A stretch of 64,000 nt of DNA from Klebsiella planticola ATCC 33531. Lineage in GTDB: Bacteria; Pseudomonadota; Gammaproteobacteria; Enterobacterales; Enterobacteriaceae. Every line of letters begins with the position of its first letter. Positions within the stretch are counted from its first letter, which is position 1. The notes below the pieces were generated by a model that had not been told where the DNA came from, made no database searches, and saw nothing but the letters and a program-made list of their open reading frames with translations. Shown in pieces: positions 8,051 to 17,130 of the stretch. Both the position numbers and the translations under genes were made by a program. The stretch is from positions 62,001 to 126,000 of the forward strand of contig NZ_JMPP01000028.1 of NCBI RefSeq assembly GCF_000735435.1. The letters run 5' to 3'.

Positions 8051-9223
8051 TTATATAAAGTAATCTTCGACTTTGCCACCAAGGAGAATATCGCCGCACA
8101 CCTGCAGGACTTTTTCCTGCGCGACAGCGTGCTGGCAAATAGTGTTGATATCACGTAATGCGCGATCAAAAGGTGTTTCATGGGTGTAGATAGAACCCCC
8201 ACCCTGTAGGTCATACAAGCTTGAAACGATGGTTCGTGCGGTTTGAAAGGCATTTCTTCGACTCAAAGCTGACTGCACGCGCCAATGAGTAATATCGTCA
8301 TGAGCGGCATCGGCTTCGAGCGCCTGCCATAATGTACTTACGCTGGTGAGCGCCGCGTTTCTAGTGATAAATAACTGATTCTCTGCGTTAGCCACCGCCG
8401 TCTGTACGCGCTTTGAGTTTCGCCATTTCACATCATTGATTCTGTCTGTGCGGTCGTCGGCGACGTCGTAGATATAGTCCAGACAGGCTCTCGCAAGCCC
8501 CAGCGGGATACCGGCCATTTTGCGTAAAATTGCATCCGGCGTTTTGTGCAGTGGCCCTTGACGTTTTGGTTCCGAGAAATTGAACGCGTGCTGTTCGGGA
8601 ATGAACAATCCTTGCGTGGAGTAGTCCTGACTGCCGCTTCCCCGCAGGCCGGTGGTGAACCAAGTGTCGGAAAAAAGGTAGTCGGCAGGACGCGCCAGCA
8701 TGACTCGCCAAAGGGGCTTGCCGTTATCATCCAGTATAAGATTGCCGTTACGGTAGAGGAAGCAACCTGCCGAGATGACATCGCCATGAGGCGATCCGCT
8801 GGCAAAACGCCATTTGCCAGTGACAATGTAGCCGCCATCAACTATCTCGGCTTTTCCCTGCGGGTGTATCCAACCCGCCACGGCCAGATTGGCGTGTGGA
8901 AAGATCTCTTTGGCGCTTTTTTCTTCCAAGAAACCTGAATAAATACCTGAGTCACAACCAATCATGGCGCACCAGGCGGTAGCCGTATCGCCCCGGGCGA
9001 GTTCTTCCAGTACAAGGATTTGCTCAATCGACGTCAGTCCGGCACCGCCCCATGATTGCGGGAAACACATTCCAAATATCCCAATGCCACGTAGCCTTTC
9101 AATAATATTGAGTGGTATCCTGCGATGCTCTTCTATTTCACGAGCGGAGTTACGTAATTTGCCACGTAAATCTCTTAGATTAACTAATATATTGCTAAAT
9201 GTATTTTCTTCATGAGTTATCAT
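8051..9223 (-). CDS. acyl-CoA-dehydrogenase-fold flavin monooxygenase
   Basis: 390 residues with the three-domain acyl-CoA dehydrogenase fold. GKWRFASGSPHGD (about 137-149), GLRGSGSQDY (about 193) and the C-terminal RALRDINTICQH are the signatures of group D flavin monooxygenases such as HsaA, DszC and pigment-forming hydroxylases. These use reduced flavin from a separate reductase to hydroxylate aromatic, steroid or amino-sugar substrates. No obvious catalytic Glu of true acyl-CoA dehydrogenases is apparent. No flavin reductase is present in the operon, so one would come from elsewhere in the cell. Hydroxylation as the role is inferred from family. Confidence 0.82.
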   Translation of the reverse strand: MITHEENTFSNILVNLRDLRGKLRNSAREIEEHRRIPLNIIERLRGIGIFGMCFPQSWGGAGLTSIEQILVLEELARGDTATAWCAMIGCDSGIYSGFLEEKSAKEIFPHANLAVAGWIHPQGKAEIVDGGYIVTGKWRFASGSPHGDVISAGCFLYRNGNLILDDNGKPLWRVMLARPADYLFSDTWFTTGLRGSGSQDYSTQGLFIPEQHAFNFSEPKRQGPLHKTPDAILRKMAGIPLGLARACLDYIYDVADDRTDRINDVKWRNSKRVQTAVANAENQLFITRNAALTSVSTLWQALEADAAHDDITHWRVQSALSRRNAFQTARTIVSSLYDLQGGGSIYTHETPFDRALRDINTICQHAVAQEKVLQVCGDILLGGKVEDYFI

Positions 9224-9283
9224 GGATGTGCCTCAATAAATGAACCTATATGATTAAATCTTAAAAGTACATATTGGTTATTA

Positions 9284-10726
9284 TTAATAACTATATCGCC
9301 CGGATGCGAAAATTCCCTTTGGGTCTAAAGTTTTTTGCAAGCTTCTAATGATTTCACCTTCACGAAGCGTTCTGGCATTACGACTATTGGCGAGAGGATG
9401 TTCGACGTCCAAACGATAAGGATAAAAACCGGAAGCACTAAATTTTTCATGAAGAAGTTTCAGAGCACGATGAGCTTTTCTTATTTCCTCTTCTACGCGT
9501 TCAAAACGAATGGATACAACGAGATCAATAATCTGATCACTCAGCGTATTAATTGTGGCGCCGCAGCGCACGCCAGTAGACTCGAAGATATCGTCGAAAT
9601 GTAGATAAGCCTGTTTAATAGCCTGACCGGTAAAAGGAAGCAGAGGCAAGAAAAATATCCAGCCTTTGCCTTCGGCATCTATTTCAGCCGGTGTAGTACC
9701 GAGCGTCTTCTCCAGAAGGATATCATGATATTTAGTATCCCCTTGATAGGCAGCGTTGACTAGATTGGCGACGATATCATCTTGATAAGGATTCGTAGGG
9801 CTGTCGTTCCAGATCAAAGAGATGAATTTCTCGCCAGCTTTTACAAACTCGGTTTCCAGCGCGGTGGAAAGTGCCGATACTACTGAGGCAGCTCCCGAAA
9901 GAGGCAAATGAACGAGAAACTCGCCCTTATTCGCACCATACGTCAGTGTTGAGGTTTCATCATAAACCTTAAGTACACCGTGAATTAACCCTTGTGCTGA
10001 CCAACGCTGGAAAGTATTGATAGCATACTCTAAGTTTTCGGGAGAAAAGGAAATATAGGCGACGCGAGATTTTTCTGGTCGATTAAGTAGACGTACAACG
10101 CCACCGGTTATAATTCCGAGATTCGATTGGGTGAATAATTGCACCAGTGAAGGGCCAATCCCGTGGGAGTATAATGCGCTATGTTTTCCCTGTTCCGGCC
10201 ACCAGCCCACTCGGTGCAGTGTCCCGTTGGCGAGAACAATTTCCAGGCCGAGAAGATCTTCTGTACGCTGGTGCCTCAACCCGACGCCCCGATCGAGAGC
10301 ATTACCTAAAAAACTCGTTTCTGCAGATGAGGCTGTCACATTAATAAAGCGATGGGTGTTCAGTAATTTTTGCGATAATATTCCCTGCGTCACACCTGGC
10401 TCAATGACAGCATAACCCTCTGCGATATTAATCTCGCGAATTTTATTTAATCCGGTCAGCTTCAACTGCACGGCGTTGTCTGACGGAGGTTTTGTTGAAC
10501 CTAGCCCCCAATTGTATCCAGTTGAGTAGGGATAAAGCGCTGTTTCTCCGTCAAATTGATCTGCTAGCTTAACAATACGAATTACTTGTTCAATACTGGA
10601 AACATCCACTCGGCCAGAAACCGATGGGGAAGTATATTCACCAACATCATTCGGTGTTTTTACATAGGCGACGACGTTTTTATGATCTAAATGCTGTTCG
10701 AGAAAGGAGATGAACTTTTTGCTCAT
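9284..10726 (-). CDS. VAO/4-cresol-dehydrogenase-type FAD oxidase
   Basis: 480 residues. The FAD_binding_4 (PCMH) domain fills the first ~210 residues: YPYSTGYNWGLG (about 63-74), YAVIEPGVTQG, and SSAETSFLGNALDRGVGLR near 135-153, the last very like 4-cresol dehydrogenase and vanillyl-alcohol oxidase. The second half is the substrate-cap domain, ending LDPKGIFASGRYSY. Family members oxidise p-substituted phenols or sugar/alcohol carbons, often with covalent FAD. It starts 4 bp after the GNAT gene stop. An aromatic substrate is plausible but inferred from family only. Confidence 0.85.
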   Translation of the reverse strand: MSKKFISFLEQHLDHKNVVAYVKTPNDVGEYTSPSVSGRVDVSSIEQVIRIVKLADQFDGETALYPYSTGYNWGLGSTKPPSDNAVQLKLTGLNKIREINIAEGYAVIEPGVTQGILSQKLLNTHRFINVTASSAETSFLGNALDRGVGLRHQRTEDLLGLEIVLANGTLHRVGWWPEQGKHSALYSHGIGPSLVQLFTQSNLGIITGGVVRLLNRPEKSRVAYISFSPENLEYAINTFQRWSAQGLIHGVLKVYDETSTLTYGANKGEFLVHLPLSGAASVVSALSTALETEFVKAGEKFISLIWNDSPTNPYQDDIVANLVNAAYQGDTKYHDILLEKTLGTTPAEIDAEGKGWIFFLPLLPFTGQAIKQAYLHFDDIFESTGVRCGATINTLSDQIIDLVVSIRFERVEEEIRKAHRALKLLHEKFSASGFYPYRLDVEHPLANSRNARTLREGEIIRSLQKTLDPKGIFASGRYSY

Positions 10727-10730
10727 TTAA

Positions 10731-11840
10731 TCAATCCTCTATTTTGCGATAGCTAATATTCGGGTTCAGAAAGAAATAGTGCATTTCATTACTGTATGAA
10801 CCATCGTGATTTTTCAATCGTCCCGGACGCATCCCCTCAAATTCAAACCCTCCCTTTTGCGCGACTCTTTCTGACGCGATATTGCCTTCTTTGACACCAA
10901 GTTCTAAACGTACATAACCAGCTTCATTAAAGGCCCATTTTTTCAAAAGATTCAGTGCCCTTACGGCGTAGCCTAAACCACGATATTCCGGCAATATCCC
11001 GTAACCCACATCACCTACATGAGGTGGGACAACATTGCGGATAACAATTTTTCCTACAGCATTACCAGTTGAGCATTCTATAATAGTTAGTAATATATTA
11101 GGGCCTACGGCTGAATTAAGCCCGCAACGCCTGACTTTTTGTTTTATTTCATCAAGTGATGCTGTATCGAATAAACCCCACTTCGATGATTCAGGATTTG
11201 ATTGCTCTAACCATATACAAAATGTGTCTTTTGTTTCGGCTAAACGTAGTGCAATTTTTTCATCGCGATAAATATTACTATCCACTGCAGGGAATAATAG
11301 GCTTTTTCCCGTGTTAGTTTGATCCTTCAATAATGAAAATACTGCAAATTCCTCTAGCTCTGAACTTACATTAAATTTTTGTGTAATACCTTCAAAAGTA
11401 TACCCGCTCAATATAAGGCTATTAATGATTTTACGATGATCAATCAGAATGTGAGTCTCAACTCTCAGTGTCTTATATTTTTCAAATAAAAAAACTGAAA
11501 GTTTACGGAATAGTCCGGTTTTTATTTTTTCTCCTAATGGCGTATGAATGTTAATGTCTAGAATTATGCTGCTATAATCATTTTCTGATGGCCGCAAGAA
11601 AATGTCTCCTATATGCTCCGGCTTGCATTCTCGTATAACAAATATTTTATGTGTGAATGATTTTTTATTGGGCGTGTCATTTGATAACCTTGCCTCGCAA
11701 CTTTGGTCGATAATTTTATCACTCTCGCTGTGGTAAATGATTGGGATCTCATGCTTGTATTTGTTTTCGGGAAATGAGTGCGATTCCGGAATAGTTTGAA
11801 TGTTATTTTCATAGCCTAATGAATTAGTTTCACTGTTCAT
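10731..11840 (-). CDS. GNAT acetyltransferase with an extra N-terminal module
   Basis: 369 residues, about twice a single GNAT. The C-terminal ~170 residues are a RimJ/RimL-like GNAT: IALRLAETKDTFCIW, VGYGILPEYRGLGYAVRAL (acetyl-CoA loop) and NIASERVAQKGGFEFEGM. Residues ~65-175 (FVIRECKPEHIGDIFLRP..., LRVETHILIDHRKIINSLI) look like a degenerate second GNAT fold without a clear CoA loop; residues 1-60 are polar and probably unstructured. It could acetylate the operon's product for modification or self-protection; this is inference. It lies between the MFS gene (21 bp) and the FAD oxidase gene (4 bp). Confidence 0.8.
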   Translation of the reverse strand: MNSETNSLGYENNIQTIPESHSFPENKYKHEIPIIYHSESDKIIDQSCEARLSNDTPNKKSFTHKIFVIRECKPEHIGDIFLRPSENDYSSIILDINIHTPLGEKIKTGLFRKLSVFLFEKYKTLRVETHILIDHRKIINSLILSGYTFEGITQKFNVSSELEEFAVFSLLKDQTNTGKSLLFPAVDSNIYRDEKIALRLAETKDTFCIWLEQSNPESSKWGLFDTASLDEIKQKVRRCGLNSAVGPNILLTIIECSTGNAVGKIVIRNVVPPHVGDVGYGILPEYRGLGYAVRALNLLKKWAFNEAGYVRLELGVKEGNIASERVAQKGGFEFEGMRPGRLKNHDGSYSNEMHYFFLNPNISYRKIED

Positions 11841-11861
11841 GGTCTATTCCTATTGGTACAG

Positions 11862-13046
11862 TCAGATATTTGTCTGAGGATTAACAGCAGGAGTATCGTA
11901 ACGGTTGTTTCTCAAAACAGGGAGTAGGGTGACAATCGCCAATCCTGCTAAAAAAATACCGATGAGAGTTGGTGCACGGTAGCCATAACCTTGGTCGATT
12001 GCATAGCCACCGGCCCATGAACCAATAACTACTCCAAGACAAATAACGGAGGTATGCATAGTGTTAATTAATGAAGTATTAGGGGCTGCTTTAAACACGC
12101 GTGAGGACATGGCAGGAGTGAGAGTAATACCAGTAAGTCCTAAAATCATTACAGAAATCAGCACTAATATTTTATTTTCGTAGAAGGTATAAAGCCCAAA
12201 CAGTGCAAGTACTAGCACGACGCTTCCGGTGAAAACAACTTTAATCGGCGATTTATCTGCTAGTCGACCTACAAGAAAGTTACCAATTACCGTGAATACA
12301 CCGTAAGCGAAAAGAATAGCCGGGATATATAGAGTATCGAAACCGACAGTGTTTTCAAAATAGGGAACGAAGTAACTGAATGTCGCGAATGTAGCAGCAA
12401 TAATAAAGAAACTTGTAATAAAAGCCCCCCAGATTGATCTGTTTATAATTGAACCAAATTCAGCCTTAATACTACCCTTAACCTCCGCTTTGAATTTAGG
12501 AACAATCAGTATAATACCTATTCCAGCTAAAGATGTAAGGACAATAATTAATGCGAAGGAAACTCTCCAGCCATAATACTGGTCAAGTATTGCTGATAGT
12601 GGCAGTCCCGCCACCGTCGCTATCATCATCCCGCCCAATACGATGGAGGCTGCAACGCCAAAGCGTTCCGGTGGAACCATTTTTGCCGCTGTCAACAGCG
12701 CAAAACCGAAGAAGGCTGCCGAAGATAATCCGGTCGCAAACCTCGCTACTGCTAAAAGATCATAAGTTGCAGAAACGGTTGCGACTACTTGGGCGACAAG
12801 AAATATGCCAGTAATAGTCAATAATGCTGCTTTATTGCTAAGTTTAACTAAAAATGTAGCAAGCAAGGGACCACCGAAAACCATACCTAATGAATAAATG
12901 GTAATTAAATATCCAACTTTAGGAATGGAAACACCTAAATCAGATGACATGGATGTGATTAATCCTGCGACCATGTATTCAGATGTTGTCATGGCAAATA
13001 GAGTAAAACCTAAAACATATATTGCCGCTGGAAGTGGTTTATTCAT
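11862..13046 (-). CDS. MFS transporter, DHA1 drug-efflux type
   Basis: 394 residues with twelve predicted membrane helices. The N-terminus LPAAIYVLGFTLFAMTTSEYMVAGL and the conserved loop LAVARFATGLSSAAFFG place it with AraJ/YdhP-like DHA1 sugar or drug exporters. It is the first gene of a six-gene minus-strand operon (MFS, GNAT, FAD oxidase, oxygenase, SDR, cupin), which suggests export of the pathway product or of a toxic substrate. It is divergent from the quinone-oxidoreductase gene, sharing a ~260-bp promoter region with a LysR-type dyad. Confidence 0.9.
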   Translation of the reverse strand: MNKPLPAAIYVLGFTLFAMTTSEYMVAGLITSMSSDLGVSIPKVGYLITIYSLGMVFGGPLLATFLVKLSNKAALLTITGIFLVAQVVATVSATYDLLAVARFATGLSSAAFFGFALLTAAKMVPPERFGVAASIVLGGMMIATVAGLPLSAILDQYYGWRVSFALIIVLTSLAGIGIILIVPKFKAEVKGSIKAEFGSIINRSIWGAFITSFFIIAATFATFSYFVPYFENTVGFDTLYIPAILFAYGVFTVIGNFLVGRLADKSPIKVVFTGSVVLVLALFGLYTFYENKILVLISVMILGLTGITLTPAMSSRVFKAAPNTSLINTMHTSVICLGVVIGSWAGGYAIDQGYGYRAPTLIGIFLAGLAIVTLLPVLRNNRYDTPAVNPQTNI

Positions 13047-13230
13047 AAAAGTTCACTCAATGTGATTAACAGTAATGAAACTAATACCCTCGATCATCAG
13101 TTTTTGTAAACAGAATATGAATCATAATTGTTATGACATTTTTCACCAATATAATCTGCTGGTTTATCGAGTTGTCGTGTTAGGTTAGGAGGTTAAGATA
13201 TCGAATTTAGGTAATTAAATTGTCATCGGC

Positions 13231-13249
13231 TTATCTTAAAAATAGATAA
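13231..13249. promoter_or_regulatory. LysR-type dyad in the divergent promoter
   Basis: Perfect dyad TTATCT - 7 nt - AGATAA, of the size and T/A-ended shape of LysR-family boxes, 57 bp upstream of the quinone-oxidoreductase start and 185 bp upstream of the MFS gene. The LysR gene at 14402 is the likely partner (inference). Confidence 0.45.
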
Positions 13250-13305
13250 TGTTATTTATTTAATTGATTTTTCTGAATGTGTAAATATCGAAAAGGAAAA
13301 TAACA

Positions 13306-14223
13306 ATGAGTGAATACGTGCAAGCAATTGTGAAATCAGATACTGGTGGTTTTAGATTTACCGATGTACAGCGGCCAGTCAGAAGGACGGAAAGTGATAT
13401 TTTAATCAGAGTTTCCAATATATCACTTAATCGGGGAGAATTAGACTTTCCCTGGGAATCGGATAAGCCTGCCGGATGGGATGCATTTGGTATTGTGATC
13501 GAGACCAGCACCGACGGTCAGGGACCAAAAATTGGGGAGCGGGTATTAACATGGAGTTTTTCGGGTGCCTGGAGCCAATATCGCGTTGTCGATCGTGCCA
13601 ATGTCGCTATCGTGCCAGAGAGTGTATCAGCAGCGGTTGCAGCAGCGTTGCCGGTGGCAGGATTAACGGCGCTGCGTTCTCTGCGATCCCTTCATTTGCA
13701 GCCGGGCCAGTCTCTGGCCGTTACCGGTGCAACGGGCGGAGTCGGGCATTTGTTGGTTCAGTTGGCTATGCATACCGGTATTAAAGTTTCGGCGGTGGTG
13801 CACAGTCAGCGTGGATTCGATTGGCTGCAAGCCAGCGACGTTAAACCCAACGAGGTACTATTGGCTAAAGAATACCCTTTTGAGGGAGCCTTTGATGCAC
13901 TGGTCGATACCGTCGGTGGCGATTTACTGGCTCATCTATTAGACAATGTTGTCCCTAATGGCACAGTTCTCATTCTGGGCGTTGCCTCGGGACAGGTGGC
14001 GAGCATAGACACCACAATTTTGGTATCACGAGGAATCGATCTGATTTCTTATAAGGATTATTCCCCGGCTGGAGAAGATTTAAACACCTTGCTCACTCTC
14101 GTTGACGAGAAGATCATTAAAGTATACGCGGATAATATTGGTAGTTGGGATAAAGTCATTAAACAAGATTTCATGCATCTTCTCGCTCCAGGCAAAGTCA
14201 CGCTCAACGTACCTCAGGACTAA
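13306..14223 (+). CDS. zinc-free MDR quinone/alcohol oxidoreductase
   Basis: 305 residues, medium-chain dehydrogenase/reductase fold. The N-terminal GroES-like domain has SLNRGELDF in place of zinc ligands, then the Rossmann motif GATGGVGHLLVQLA near 141-154. The absence of the Cys/His zinc set points to the quinone oxidoreductase branch, NADPH-dependent. The ATG has an AGGAAA-type site. It diverges from the flavoenzyme operon and is followed by a terminator and a LysR gene, a frequent arrangement for a regulator with its target enzyme. A link to the operon's chemistry is inferred from position. Confidence 0.88.
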   Translation: MSEYVQAIVKSDTGGFRFTDVQRPVRRTESDILIRVSNISLNRGELDFPWESDKPAGWDAFGIVIETSTDGQGPKIGERVLTWSFSGAWSQYRVVDRANVAIVPESVSAAVAAALPVAGLTALRSLRSLHLQPGQSLAVTGATGGVGHLLVQLAMHTGIKVSAVVHSQRGFDWLQASDVKPNEVLLAKEYPFEGAFDALVDTVGGDLLAHLLDNVVPNGTVLILGVASGQVASIDTTILVSRGIDLISYKDYSPAGEDLNTLLTLVDEKIIKVYADNIGSWDKVIKQDFMHLLAPGKVTLNVPQD

Positions 14224-14244
14224 GCTCAACTCGTACATAGTCCT

Positions 14245-14291
14245 CTATGCTGTCGCCACGCAAGGATATTGCAATAATTGTGGCGACATAG
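14245..14291 (+). terminator. hairpin between the oxidoreductase and lysR genes
   Basis: TGTCGCCAC (14251-14259) pairs perfectly with GTGGCGACA (14280-14288), extended by CTA/TAG across a small bulge, followed by TTATCTTTT. It lies 21 bp after the oxidoreductase stop. Confidence 0.6.
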
Positions 14292-14401
14292 CGTTATCTT
14301 TTAACTAATAACACATTGATATTTAACTTCTGTTAGTTTTTTTGTATCTTGATACCTCCACGAGGCATAGATGTTCGTGTAAGAGATGTAAGAGAAGACT
14401 T

Positions 14402-15283
14402 ATGGATTTAAACGCGCTTAAAATCTTTATTAAGGTAGGGGAAACGCAGAGTTTTACCAAAGCTGCGCAGGCATTGGGCCTCACCCAATCAGGGGTCTCA
14501 CGTGCAATTACCAGGCTTGAGCTCGACCTTCGTGTTACCTTGCTTAACCGCAATACCCACTCTGTAAGTCTGACTACCGATGGCGTTTTTTTATATGAAT
14601 CCTCAAAAAGCCTGATTCATGAAATGGATGAGGTTGGGCATTCGATTACCGGCAGAACGGTATTCCCTGAAGGCGAACTAAAAATAACGACACCTTCTGC
14701 CTATGGCCGATTGGTAATTATTCCTATGCTCAAAGAGATTCTGGACAGATATCCGGCATTAACAATTGACGCGGTTATGACTGACCGATTGGTTGATTTG
14801 GTGGAAGAAGGCTTTGACGCGGCGATTAGAATTGGCAGCGTACAGGACTCACGGCTTATCGCCAGAACTATTAAGCATTTACGCTTTGTCACCGTTGCGT
14901 CACCGGAATATTTAAACAGCCACGGAATTCCAAAAGAGCCAGCGGAACTGGTACAGCATAACTGTCTGGCTGTTAAAGCACAGAGAACTGGGCGTAGCAC
15001 AAAGTGGTTTTATTCTATTGCGGGAGAACAGCAGGCTTTTGATATTAAGGGTAATCTGGTCGTCGATACTGCGGATGTACTGTTAGAGGCGGCACTCAGC
15101 GGGATGGGAGTTGTTCAAATAATGGACTTTGCGGTCGGTAAATATCTGGAAAACGGTAAACTTGTCGAGCTACTACAAGAATACTCCGAGGCTTCGATTC
15201 CGCTTTCATTAATTTATGCAAAATCGCGCCATCGTTCGCCTAAAATCAGTACATTGCTGGCGGCGTTAGGAATAAATACTTGA
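14402..15283 (+). CDS. LysR-family transcriptional regulator
   Basis: 293 residues from the ATG at 14402 (MDLNALKIFIKV); an earlier in-frame ATG at 14342 would add 20 residues of poor quality. The N-terminal winged helix-turn-helix (FTKAAQALGLTQSGVSRAITRLE, about 17-39) is standard, followed by the periplasmic-binding-like effector domain. It resembles the CrgA/AaeR-type group that often regulates quinone or aromatic-stress oxidoreductases. It stands just downstream of the MDR gene in the same direction and ends before a strong terminator. It may also control the divergent flavoenzyme operon through the dyad at 13231. Confidence 0.9.
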   Translation: MDLNALKIFIKVGETQSFTKAAQALGLTQSGVSRAITRLELDLRVTLLNRNTHSVSLTTDGVFLYESSKSLIHEMDEVGHSITGRTVFPEGELKITTPSAYGRLVIIPMLKEILDRYPALTIDAVMTDRLVDLVEEGFDAAIRIGSVQDSRLIARTIKHLRFVTVASPEYLNSHGIPKEPAELVQHNCLAVKAQRTGRSTKWFYSIAGEQQAFDIKGNLVVDTADVLLEAALSGMGVVQIMDFAVGKYLENGKLVELLQEYSEASIPLSLIYAKSRHRSPKISTLLAALGINT

Positions 15284-15421
15284 CCCCCAACACAGATGCA
15301 ATTGTGCTTGATTTGTGAGGGGCCAAATTCAACATCCTGCTCAATTCTGTGACTAAAAACCAAGCTTTGTATGAAGCTGATGGTGTTTTAAGTATATATG
15401 CGAAGTATTTAGCCTTAAACG

Positions 15422-15445
15422 GGGCTCATTAGCTGAGCCCTTTTT
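15422..15445 (+). terminator. intrinsic terminator after the lysR gene
   Basis: GGGCTCA - TTAGC - TGAGCCC followed by TTTTT: a canonical factor-independent terminator. It also separates the cargo from the convergent integrase remnant. Confidence 0.85.
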
Positions 15446-15474
15446 CAAGCTTATCAATCGGTTTATACCGTAGT

Positions 15475-16736
15475 TCAGACTTTGGACTGCTGATGGCCCA
15501 AAATATAGGATGGCACGAATTCCTCTCTGCACCTGTCCAGATAATCTGACCACCACTGCATCATCGCCTTACGGGCTTCCAGATGCTCCGCCTTGTGGAT
15601 GTAGGCTGCCCGAACGCTATTGCGCTCCTGATGGCTCATCTGACGCTCAACTGCATCCTGTGACCAGAGACCTGATTCTATCAGGGCACTACAGGCCATT
15701 GCCCGGAATCCGTGGCCGCAGACATCCTCTTTAGTATTATATTCCATCAGCCGCAGCGCCTTATTAACCGTATTTTCACTCATTGGTCTGGATGGATTAT
15801 GGATGCTGGGGAACAGCAACTCCTGATCACCGGAGATTTCTCTTATCTGCTTCAGTATGTCGATGGTCTGTTGTGACAGCGGCACAATGTGCGGCGTGCG
15901 CATTTTCGCCCCCCTGCTGGAATAGCGGACGCCTGGGAGCGGTTCTCGTGTGGCGGGGATCGTCCAGATTTTATTTGTGAAACTTATCTCCGTCCAGCGG
16001 GCAAACCGCAGTTCGCTGGAGCGAATAAAGACATGCAGGGTAAGAGAAACAGCCAGCCGGGTTAATTCCCGTCCCTGATGATAGCCATCAATGCGACTCA
16101 ACAATTCGGGTAGTCGTTCAAGGGGAAGGGCGGGGTAGTGTCGTTTAACCGGTGCTGCGATGATACCTTCGAGATTCGATGCTGGATTGCTCTCAATCAT
16201 CCCCTGATGCACCGCATGCCGCATGATGTTGCACATATGCTGCCGGGTACGTGCTGCGACTTCCAGCAGACCTTTTTGCTCAATGCCTTTCAGCAGGTCG
16301 ATAAAGTGACGAGGTTTCAGTTCAGCTACTGGCAAGTGTCCAATCACAGGAAATATATGATTGTTCATGCTGGCAAGCAGACGGGAGGCGTGGTTCTCAG
16401 ACCATGTTCTGTTGCTTTTATGCCAGCTCAATGCAACGTGCTTAAATGTTTTTTCCGGTGAGCGGGCAGCTTTCTCTGCGATACGTTGTTGTGATGGATT
16501 GATATTCTGCGTTAGCAGCTTGCGTATACCATCACGTTGCTGACGAGCGTAAGCCAGAGAAACATCGGGATAGCACCTAAGCCGAGGCGAGATTCTTTAC
16601 CATTGATACGATATTTGAGATACCAGAGACGTGAACCGCCTGGATTGACTAAAAGGTACAGTCCATGAGAATCAGAAACTTTGAAGGGTTTTGCGGATGG
16701 TTTTAAGCTACGGATTTTAGCGTCGTTCAGAGACAT
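15475..16736 (-). pseudogene. int: P4-type tyrosine integrase of island C, frameshifted
   Basis: Two frames make one protein of about 420 residues. The N-terminal frame (start 16736, MSLNDAKIRSLKPS) is normal to LGLGA near residue 55 and then runs out of frame. A single missing A/T near 16571-16573 (the sequence has GGTGCTATCCC where GGTGCTTATCCC would give the family GAYP motif) restores the frame to the stop at 15475. The catalytic part is intact: Arg in SSELRFARW, HGFRAMA and Tyr in AAYIHKAEHLEARK. It is clearly homologous to, but more diverged than, the two intact integrases at 46245 and 58327. As read, the island cannot make its own integrase. Confidence 0.9.
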
Positions 16737-16912
16737 ATGGTGGTCACTCCATAATCGAACTGAAATGACCCCAAATCAGACCACCAATCTTGCCCGATGC
16801 GGAGGGGGAAATGAAAATGCATCGGGAAGACTTTTCACGCTAACTTATTGAATCTAAATCACATAAGGATTCGCAAAGAGGCATGAAAACAAGAATTTGG
16901 CTCCTCTGACTG
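16737..16912. repeat. integrase-upstream/att repeat, copy C
   Basis: About 175 bp between the integrase start and the tRNA-derived core, repeated with moderate divergence at 47508-47684 and 59575-59751. It includes a perfect CCCGATGC / GCATCGGG inverted repeat near 16797-16828 that has one mismatch in the other copies. It probably carries the int promoter and accessory att-binding sites. Confidence 0.85.
16897..16912. other. att core, boundary between islands B and C
   Basis: TTGGCTCCTCTGACTG matches 16 of the 17 bases of the tRNA-Asn 3'-end core (the last G is A). It marks the left end of the yersiniabactin island and the right end of the ICE-like island. The HPI core is known to be this 17-bp sequence. 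Confidence 0.9.
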
Positions 16913-17086
16913 AACAGGATGACATGCCAGAAAGCGTGCGAATTGCCTAAAACCCAACCGGATACAAAGAGACTCACTTGAAATCTGATTTATTCAACAA
17001 AGCCCGTCAAAAGTAATGTTACTGAGAGTTGGAATCAGTGGTAGGATTCATCGGAATATACACTGGCGATAGCCTGTTCTGTAAGG

Positions 17087-17130
17087 GGAATGATTGGGAA
17101 AGTATACTATCAGTATACATAAATCATTCC
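17087..17130. other. nested hairpin between att and fyuA
   Basis: Outer arms GGAATGATT (17087-17095) and AATCATTCC (17122-17130) enclose inner arms GTATACT (17102-17108) and AGTATAC (17112-17118) with a 3-nt loop, all perfectly paired. It lies 92 bp beyond the fyuA stop and could be a bidirectional terminator or a recombination-factor site. The rest of 16913-17221 holds nothing else I recognise. Confidence 0.5.
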
